Part shown: positions 58,500-64,000 of the stretch, piece by piece
Position numbering within the stretch: the stretch's first letter is position 1
Layout of the letters: each line of letters opens with the position of its first letter
Source: Pseudomonas arsenicoxydans
GTDB lineage: Bacteria > Pseudomonadota > Gammaproteobacteria > Pseudomonadales > Pseudomonadaceae
NCBI RefSeq assembly: GCF_006438915.1
Contig: NZ_RCZE01000013.1
Location: 62,001 to 126,000 of the forward strand
Direction of reading: 5' to 3'
Length of the DNA stretch: 64,000 nt
Position numbers and translations under genes: made by a program
The notes under the pieces: generated by a model
What the model was told of the DNA's origin: nothing
What the model saw: the letters and a program-made list of their open reading frames with translations, nothing else
The model's database searches: none

Positions 58500-59774
58500 T
58501 CAGTCCACAAACAAGGTGGCGGGTTGTTCGAGCAGGCCACGAACGGCCTGGATGAATTGCGCCGCGTCCATGCCGTCGACCACACGGTGATCGAAGGAGC
58601 TGGAGAGGTTCATCATCTTGCGAATCACGATCTGGCCTTTGACCACCATCGGGCGTTCGACGATTTTGTTCACGCCGACAATCGCCACTTCCGGCAGGTT
58701 CAGCACCGGCGTGCTGACGATGCCGCCCAACGCGCCAAGGCTGGTCAGGGTGATGCTCGAGCCGGACAACTCATCGCGGCTGGCCTTGCCGTTGCGTGCC
58801 GCGCTGGCCAGACGGGAGATTTCGCTGGCGTTGTCCCACAGGCTGCGGGCTTCGGCGTGACGCACCACCGGCACCATCAAGCCGATGTCAGCCTGGGTGG
58901 CGATGCCCACATGCACCGCGCCGAGGCGGGTGATGACCTGGGCTTCGTCGTCGTAACGGGCGTTGATCTGCGGGAAATCACGCAGGGCAACGACCAAGGC
59001 ACGAACCAGGAATGGCAGCAAGGTCAGCTTGCCACGGGTGGCGCCGTGTTTTTCGTTCAAATGCGCGCGCAGTTCTTCGACGGCGGTGACGTCGATTTCT
59101 TCGACGTAACTGAAGTGTGCGGCACGCTGGGTGGCGTCCTGCATGCGCTGGGCGATCTTGCGGCGCATGCCGATGACCGGGATTTGTTCTTCGTCGTTAC
59201 GCTGGGCGTAAGCAGAGGAAACGGTCGAGGCGCTCGACTGACCCTGCGCCAGATAGGCGTCGAGGTCTTCGTGCAGCACGCGACCGGCAGGGCCGCTACC
59301 ACGCACCAGGCGCAATTGAATGCCGAGGTCCAGTGCGTGTTTGCGCACGGCCGGGGAGGCCAGCGGACGTTCATCGGCCTCGCGGGCCACGATCGGGCCT
59401 TGGCAAACGGCCGCTCGCGGCGCGGCAGCAGCAGCGACCGGTTTGCTTTCAGCAACGGCTGCAACATTAGGCGCCGCAACCGGAGCTTCTTTGACTGGAG
59501 CAGGTTGCGCCGACTCTTTAACGTTGCCCGCGCCTTCCACTTCAATGCTGATCAGGATGCTGCCCACCGCCATGACTTCGCCCGGCACACCGCCCAGGGC
59601 AATCACTTTGCCGTGGACCGGCGAAGGGATGTCGACCATCGCCTTGTCGGTCATCACATCGGCCAGCACCTGATCTTCGACGACCATGTCGCCGACCTTG
59701 ACGTGCCACACCGACAATTCAACTTCTGCAATGCCTTCACCAATGTCCGGCATTTTAATAACGTGCGTGCCCAT
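58500..59774 (-). CDS. bkdB: Lipoamide acyltransferase (E2) of the branched-chain keto acid complex
   Basis: The protein has 424 residues: an N-terminal lipoyl domain with the lipoylated Lys in MTDKAMVDIPSPV (about residue 43), an Ala/Pro-rich linker, the E3-binding domain (SPAVRKHALDLGIQLRLVRG), and the catalytic acyltransferase domain ending in the active-site motif FDHRVVDGMDAAQF. It moves the branched acyl group to CoA and forms the core of the complex. Its ATG directly follows the bkdA2 stop codon (TGAATG), so translation is coupled. Confidence 0.95.
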   Translation of the reverse strand: MGTHVIKMPDIGEGIAEVELSVWHVKVGDMVVEDQVLADVMTDKAMVDIPSPVHGKVIALGGVPGEVMAVGSILISIEVEGAGNVKESAQPAPVKEAPVAAPNVAAVAESKPVAAAAAPRAAVCQGPIVAREADERPLASPAVRKHALDLGIQLRLVRGSGPAGRVLHEDLDAYLAQGQSSASTVSSAYAQRNDEEQIPVIGMRRKIAQRMQDATQRAAHFSYVEEIDVTAVEELRAHLNEKHGATRGKLTLLPFLVRALVVALRDFPQINARYDDEAQVITRLGAVHVGIATQADIGLMVPVVRHAEARSLWDNASEISRLASAARNGKASRDELSGSSITLTSLGALGGIVSTPVLNLPEVAIVGVNKIVERPMVVKGQIVIRKMMNLSSSFDHRVVDGMDAAQFIQAVRGLLEQPATLFVD

Positions 59775-60833
59775 TCAGACCTCCATAACCCGATGCAAAG
59801 CCGCGCCCACTCGGGACGGGCCAGGGAAATACGCCCACTCTTGTGCGTGCGGGTAGGGGGTATCCCATCCGGTAACGCGTTCGATAGGCGCTTCCAGGTG
59901 GTGGAAGCAGTGCTCTTGCACCAAGGCGACCAGTTCGGCGCCGAAGCCACACGTGCGGGTCGCTTCGTGAACGATCACGCAACGGCCGGTTTTCTTCACC
60001 GACTTGACGATGGTCTCCAGGTCCAGCGGCCACAGGCTGCGCAGGTCGATGACTTCAGCGTCGATACCGGTTTCTTCAGCCGCGACTTGCGACACGTAAA
60101 CCGTGGTGCCGTAAGTCAGGATGGTCACGTCTTTGCCCGGACGGGCGATGGCAGCGACGTCCAGCGGTACGGTGTAGTAACCGTCTGGTACTTGTGCAGC
60201 CGGGTGTTTCGACCACGGGGTTACCGGGCGGTCGTGGTGGCCATCGAACGGGCCGTTGTACAGGCGTTTTGGCTCAAGGAAGATCACCGGGTCATCGTTT
60301 TCGATGGAGGCAATCAGCAAGCCTTTGGCGTCGTAAGGGTTGGACGGCATGACCGTGCGCAGACCGCAGACCTGAGTGAACATCGCCTCGATGCTCTGGC
60401 TGTGGGTCTGGCCGCCGTAGATGCCGCCGCCGCAAGGCATGCGCAGGGTCATCGGGGCAGTGAACTCGCCGGCCGAGCGATAACGCAGGCGGGCGGCTTC
60501 GGAAATGATCTGGTCCGACGCCGGGTACACGTAGTCGGCGAACTGGATCTCGGCGACCGGACGCAGACCGTAGGCGCCCATGCCCACGGCGGCACCGACG
60601 ATGCCGCTCTCGGAGATCGGCGCGTCGAACACGCGGGAGGTACCGTACTTGGCCTGCAGGCCTTCGGTGCAACGGAATACGCCGCCGAAGTAGCCCACGT
60701 CCTGGCCGAACACCACGACGTTGTCGTCACGCTCAAGCATCACATCCATGGCCGAGCGCAGGGCCTGGATCATGGTCATGGTGGTCGTGGTCATGGCGGT
60801 TTCCAGCTCGATGTTATTGTTGTGGTCGTTCAT
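59775..60833 (-). CDS. bkdA2: 2-oxoisovalerate dehydrogenase E1 beta subunit
   Basis: The protein has 352 residues with the transketolase-like pyrimidine-binding domain (VVFGQDVGYFGGVFRCTEGL, ISESGIVGAAVGMGAYGLRP) and the transketolase C-terminal domain (DVTILTYGTTVYVSQVAAEE, VIDLRSLWPLDLETIVKSVK). It pairs with BkdA1 to form the thiamine-diphosphate decarboxylase. Short Asn-rich opening MNDHNNNIE. One base separates it from the upstream stop codon. Confidence 0.95.
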   Translation of the reverse strand: MNDHNNNIELETAMTTTTMTMIQALRSAMDVMLERDDNVVVFGQDVGYFGGVFRCTEGLQAKYGTSRVFDAPISESGIVGAAVGMGAYGLRPVAEIQFADYVYPASDQIISEAARLRYRSAGEFTAPMTLRMPCGGGIYGGQTHSQSIEAMFTQVCGLRTVMPSNPYDAKGLLIASIENDDPVIFLEPKRLYNGPFDGHHDRPVTPWSKHPAAQVPDGYYTVPLDVAAIARPGKDVTILTYGTTVYVSQVAAEETGIDAEVIDLRSLWPLDLETIVKSVKKTGRCVIVHEATRTCGFGAELVALVQEHCFHHLEAPIERVTGWDTPYPHAQEWAYFPGPSRVGAALHRVMEV

Positions 60834-60834
60834 G

Positions 60835-62070
60835 TCAGATCCCCAACTCTTGACGCTGGCGCTTCAAGTGCTCCGGCATCTCTTTGTAGACGTCTTCGAA
60901 CATGGTCGCGGCGCTTGGAATCTGGCCGCCGGCGAGGGTGCCGTACTGTTCGGCTTCTTTCTGTGCGGCGATGACTTCGGCTTCGAGCTCGGCGCTGACG
61001 GCGGTGTGTTCCTCTTCGGACCAGTGACCAATCTTGATCAGGTGCTGCTTGAGGCGCGCAATCGGGTCGCCCAACGGGAAGTAGCTCCAGTCGTCGGCAG
61101 GACGGTACTTGGACGGATCGTCGGAGGTGGAGTGTGGGCCGGCGCGGTAGGTGACCCATTCGATCATGGTCGGGCCGAGGTTGCGGCGAGCACGTTCGGC
61201 GGCCCAGGCAGAGGCGGCGTAGACCGCGACGAAATCGTTGCCATCAACCCGCAGGGAGGCAATGCCGCAGCCGACGCCACGACCGGCAAACGTGGTGGCT
61301 TCGCCGCCAGCAATGGCCTGGAAGGTGGAGATCGCCCACTGGTTGTTGACCACGTTGAGGATCACTGGCGCACGGTAAACGTGGGCGAAGGTGAGGGCGG
61401 TGTGGAAGTCGGATTCAGCGGTGGCGCCGTCGCCGATCCAGGCCGAAGCGATTTTGGTATCGCCCTTGATCGCCGACGCCATGCCCCAGCCCACTGCCTG
61501 GACGAACTGAGTCGCGAGGTTGCCGGAAATGGTGAAGAAACCATAGTCCTTGACCGAATACATGATTGGCAACTGACGACCCTTGAGCGGATCGCGCTCG
61601 TTGGACAACAGTTGGCAGATCAGGCCCACCAGCGGCACGTCGCGGGCCATCAGGATGCTTTGCTGGCGGTAGGTGGGGAAGCACATGTCATCGACGTTCA
61701 GGGCCAGGGCCTGACCCGTGCCAATGGCTTCTTCGCCGAGGCTCTGCATGTAGAACGACATTTTTTTCTGACGCTGGGCGACCACCATGCGGTTGTCGTA
61801 GATCCGCGTCTTGAGCATGGCGCGCATGCCTTTACGCAGGATCTCGACCGGTACGCCTTCAGCCCATGGACCGAGGGCATTGCCCTGGTCGTCGAGCACG
61901 CGAATCAGGCCCTTGGCCAGATCAGCCGTGTCGGCCGGTTCAACGTCGATGGAAGGTTTGCGCACCGTACCGGCGTCGGTCAGACGCAGGTAGGAGAAGT
62001 CGGTTTTGCAGCCAGGACGGCCCGAAGGTTCGGGAACGTGCAGGTGCAGCGGTTCGTACGCTTGGTTCAT
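60835..62070 (-). CDS. bkdA1: 2-oxoisovalerate dehydrogenase E1 alpha subunit
   Basis: The protein has 411 residues. The thiamine diphosphate motif is present as WIGDGATAESDFHTALTFAH ... LNVVNNQWAIS (GDG...NN), together with YRQQSILMARDVPLVGLICQ and the phosphorylation-loop-like RAGPHSTSDDPSKYRP. It catalyses oxidative decarboxylation of 2-oxoisovalerate and related branched 2-oxo acids. First gene of the bkd operon, divergent from its activator gene bkdR. Confidence 0.96.
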   Translation of the reverse strand: MNQAYEPLHLHVPEPSGRPGCKTDFSYLRLTDAGTVRKPSIDVEPADTADLAKGLIRVLDDQGNALGPWAEGVPVEILRKGMRAMLKTRIYDNRMVVAQRQKKMSFYMQSLGEEAIGTGQALALNVDDMCFPTYRQQSILMARDVPLVGLICQLLSNERDPLKGRQLPIMYSVKDYGFFTISGNLATQFVQAVGWGMASAIKGDTKIASAWIGDGATAESDFHTALTFAHVYRAPVILNVVNNQWAISTFQAIAGGEATTFAGRGVGCGIASLRVDGNDFVAVYAASAWAAERARRNLGPTMIEWVTYRAGPHSTSDDPSKYRPADDWSYFPLGDPIARLKQHLIKIGHWSEEEHTAVSAELEAEVIAAQKEAEQYGTLAGGQIPSAATMFEDVYKEMPEHLKRQRQELGI

Positions 62071-62255
62071 GGCTTCTACGCTCGATCTTGTGAATTTCTT
62101 GTAGTGAGCTGACCGTCATTCTTCTGTGGAAGAAATCTTGTCCTACAACAATCATAGGCCCGGCGAAGAAGAATATTTATCTCTGTTTCGTTGCGCTGGC
62201 GATCATTTGAGGATAAAAAATCTGCATAAACACAAAAAACAGGTGGTTTTGTCTC
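62071..62255. promoter_or_regulatory. bkdR-bkdA1 divergent control region
   Basis: 185 AT-rich bases between the two starts. In P. putida the Lrp-type BkdR binds several sites here, activates bkd and represses itself. Individual half-sites could not be assigned by eye. Confidence 0.7.
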
Positions 62256-62744
62256 ATGCGCAAACTGGACCGTACCGATATCGGCATTTTGAACAGCCTT
62301 CAGGAGAACGCGCGCATCACCAACGCCGACCTCGCACGCTCGGTCAACCTGTCGCCGACGCCGTGCTTCAACCGGGTCAAGGCGATGGAAGAATTGGGCC
62401 TCATTCGTGAGCAGGTGACGCTGCTGGACGCTGATCTGCTGGGGCTGCACGTGAATGTGTTCATTCATGTGAGCCTGGAGAAACAGGTGGAGGAGGCGTT
62501 GGCGCATTTCGAAGAGGCGATCTCGGATCGCCCGGAAGTGATGGAGTGCTATTTGATGGCCGGCGACCCGGACTATTTGATTCGGGTATTGGTGCCGACC
62601 ATTCAGTCGCTGGAGCGCTTCATGATGGACTTCCTTACCAAAGTCCCCGGTGTGGCGAACATCCGCTCAAGCTTCGCGCTCAAGCAAGTGCGCTACAAAA
62701 CCGCACTGCCGTTGCCGGCCAACGGCCTGACCCTCTCGAGCTAG
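62256..62744 (+). CDS. bkdR: Lrp-family activator of the bkd operon
   Basis: The protein has 162 residues. The helix-turn-helix is at residues 4-60 (LDRTDIGILNSLQENARITN, LSPTPCFNRVKAMEELGLIR), and the RAM/AsnC ligand domain follows (LHVNVFIHVSLEKQVEEALA, CYLMAGDPDYLIRVLVPTIQ). Position divergent from bkdA1 identifies it as BkdR, which responds to branched-chain amino acids. Confidence 0.95.
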   Translation: MRKLDRTDIGILNSLQENARITNADLARSVNLSPTPCFNRVKAMEELGLIREQVTLLDADLLGLHVNVFIHVSLEKQVEEALAHFEEAISDRPEVMECYLMAGDPDYLIRVLVPTIQSLERFMMDFLTKVPGVANIRSSFALKQVRYKTALPLPANGLTLSS

Positions 62745-62752
62745 CGGCAATC

Positions 62753-62864
62753 GATCGTTCCCACGCTCTGCGTGGGAATGCATCCCGCGACGCTCTGCGT
62801 CGCATTACGAATCGGAACGCGGAGCGTCCCAGGCGGCATTCCCACGCGGAGCGTAGGAACGATC
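62753..62864. repeat. Intergenic palindromic repeat, family C
   Basis: GATCGTTCCCACGCTCTGCG and its near complement flank GACGCTCTGCGTC/GGAGCGTCCC pairing, between convergent genes. Confidence 0.9.
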
Positions 62865-62877
62865 AGCGTGGAGGGCG

Positions 62878-63741
62878 TCAGAGTTTGTTGATGGGGATTT
62901 TCAGGTAGGTCACGCCGTTACTCTCGGCGGGTGGCAAATTCCCGGCCCGCACATTCACCTGAATCGCCGGCAGCAACAGGTTTGGCATGCCCAACCCTGC
63001 ATCGCGTCGGGTGCGCATGTCGACAAACGCCGCCTCTTCAATGCCGTCATGCACGTGAATGTTGCTACTGCGCTGTTCGCCGACGGTAGACATGCACTGG
63101 GATTCGCGGCCATCGGGCGGGTAATCGTGGCAGACGTATAAACGCACACTGGCCGGGAACGCCAGCAGTTTGCGAATCGAGGCAAACAACTGATTGGCGT
63201 TGCCGCCCGGAAAATCGCAACGCGCGGTGCCCACGTCGGGCATGAACAGCGTGTCGCCCACCAGAATCTGCTCACCGTCAATCAGGTAGGCCATGTCCGC
63301 CGGCGTGTGGCCGGGTACGTGCAAGGCGGTGGCCTTGAGATTGCCGATCATGAACGACTCGTCCGGCGCGAACAGATGATCGAATTGCGAACCGTCGACG
63401 CGAAATTCCGGCTCCAGGTTGAACAGGCCTTTGAACACCCCCTGAACCTTGCTGATCGACTGCCCGATCGCAATCTTGCCACCCAGTTCGCGGCGCAGAT
63501 AAGGCGCGGCAGACAAGTGATCGGCATGGGCGTGGGTTTCCAGCAGCCACTGCACCTGCAACTGATGCTCGCGAACAAAAGCGATAATTTTGTCGGGCTG
63601 AACAGTGCACGTTCTGCCGGCTGCCGGATCGTAGTCGAGCACCGGGTCGACGATGGCGCACTGGCCGCCATCGGCTTCGTAGATCACGTAGCTGTAGGTC
63701 GACGAGGCGGGGTCGAGGAAAGCTTCAATCAAGGCAGGCAT
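62878..63741 (-). CDS. Metallo-beta-lactamase-fold hydrolase, persulfide dioxygenase/Blh-like
   Basis: The protein has 287 residues from ATG 63741. The metal motif THAHADHLSAA, the later His in VPGHTPADMAYL, Asp in ILVGDTLFMPDVGTARCDFP and the C-terminal His of YVCHDYPPDGR are present. GTARCDFPGG is typical of the ETHE1/Blh branch that handles glutathione persulfide in sulfide oxidation. It is divergent from a TauE/SafE exporter gene, matching sulfur-metabolism clusters. Confidence 0.87.
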   Translation of the reverse strand: MPALIEAFLDPASSTYSYVIYEADGGQCAIVDPVLDYDPAAGRTCTVQPDKIIAFVREHQLQVQWLLETHAHADHLSAAPYLRRELGGKIAIGQSISKVQGVFKGLFNLEPEFRVDGSQFDHLFAPDESFMIGNLKATALHVPGHTPADMAYLIDGEQILVGDTLFMPDVGTARCDFPGGNANQLFASIRKLLAFPASVRLYVCHDYPPDGRESQCMSTVGEQRSSNIHVHDGIEEAAFVDMRTRRDAGLGMPNLLLPAIQVNVRAGNLPPAESNGVTYLKIPINKL

Positions 63742-63812
63742 GGTGAATATTTCTATCTGAACAAGCACTGAGGGTAGATTCATTCTCCCTGCATTGGCCA
63801 GCACCGCATCAA

Positions 63813-63825
63813 TTCATTTAATGAA
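63813..63825. promoter_or_regulatory. Palindrome TTCATTTAATGAA between the MBL and TauE genes
   Basis: A 5-3-5 perfect inverted repeat in the 162-base divergent gap, placed where one repressor could control both genes. In sulfide-oxidation clusters an ArsR-type BigR/SqrR often does this, but its own gene is not in view. Confidence 0.4.
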
Positions 63826-63862
63826 AATATCTGCGCGGGCTCTATCCTGTCAGTCATCGATA

Positions 63863-63883
63863 CCGGGCGTTCCCGGCCTTTTT
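63863..63883 (+). other. Small GC hairpin with T-run before the TauE gene
   Basis: CCGGG-CGTT-CCCGG is followed by CCTTTTT, 21 bases before the ATG. A possible attenuator or chance. Confidence 0.25.
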
Positions 63884-63903
63884 GAGCTGATCACGAGTGC
63901 TTT

Positions 63904-64000
63904 ATGTTGCTGGCGAGTTTTTTTGGAGTGGTCATGGGCCTGGTCCTCGGGTTGACCGGGGCGGGCGGTGGGATTCTTGCGGTGCCGGCCCTGGTGTTGG
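63904..64000 (+). CDS. TauE/SafE-family sulfite exporter, cut by window edge
   Basis: Only the first 32 codons are present from ATG 63904 (MLLASFFGVVMGLVLGLTGA then GGGILAVPALVL). The glycine-rich GLTGAGGGILAVPAL motif after a first membrane segment is the TauE/SafE signature. It probably exports sulfite or an organosulfonate, in line with the persulfide dioxygenase-like gene next to it. Confidence 0.8.
   Translation, partial: MLLASFFGVVMGLVLGLTGAGGGILAVPALVL

Noticed and set aside
57534..60974. 1146-codon open frame on the plus strand across the bkd operon
   Set aside because: Fully antisense to lpdV, bkdB and bkdA2, which have intact catalytic motifs; His/Asp/Gly-rich nonsense composition.

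Overview
The window looks like a chromosomal segment of a Pseudomonas of the P. fluorescens group. The evidence is a high-GC background, short palindromic repeats of the type typical of that group in most intergenic gaps, and hallmark genes such as the bkd operon with bkdR, GlxA-type regulators, DUF2388 and DUF6124 proteins and many GcvA-like LysR regulators. No tRNA, rRNA, CRISPR array, intact insertion sequence or prophage was seen.

Layout. 1-3.7 kb: end of a LuxR-type regulator, an RlmI-like methyltransferase, then a cytochrome b / molybdopterin oxidoreductase / MXKDX-repeat unit. 4.0-8.6 kb: a tight operon with a formaldehyde-activating-enzyme homologue, an aldo/keto reductase, an aldehyde dehydrogenase and an MFS carrier. 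8.7-18.2 kb: a second catabolic cluster with two LysR regulators, an outer-membrane channel, AldA-like dehydrogenase, MFS carrier, enolase-superfamily dehydratase and GMC oxidoreductase; a shared promoter motif ties the porin to aldA. 18.3-26.7 kb: mixed housekeeping genes, ending in a Na/Pi cotransporter that overlaps a small SLOG-fold gene. 26.8-30.4 kb: mgtA behind a leader of about 775 bases carrying two candidate upstream ORFs.

31.2-37.7 kb is a decayed, recombination-prone region. It holds a broken DUF6124 gene behind a folded RNA-like element, a 275-base second copy of part of a LysR gene, a 757-residue beta-rich protein whose 3' third is AT-richer, debris of a CaiB-type CoA transferase and two MFS carriers, and an AT-rich orphan ORF. 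37.7-41 kb: LysR, aldo/keto reductase, SDR and SRPBCC genes. 41.1-52.3 kb: a two-component system, a membrane-protein gene behind a sigma-54-like promoter with a 24-residue companion, a KefB/C-type antiporter, an RcnB-like protein, a diguanylate cyclase and small proteins.

52.3-64 kb: D-cysteine desulfhydrase, a cytochrome P450 divergent from an ArsR-type regulator, ilvE, the complete bkdA1-bkdA2-bkdB-lpdV operon with divergent bkdR (branched-chain keto acid oxidation), and a metallo-beta-lactamase-fold protein divergent from a TauE/SafE exporter cut by the window edge.

The most unusual items are the mgtA leader, the three-stem RNA element before the broken DUF6124 gene, the paired promoter motif of the sugar-acid cluster, and the recombinational scars between 31 and 38 kb. 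All assignments come from reading the sequence and from remembered family features; no database search was run.
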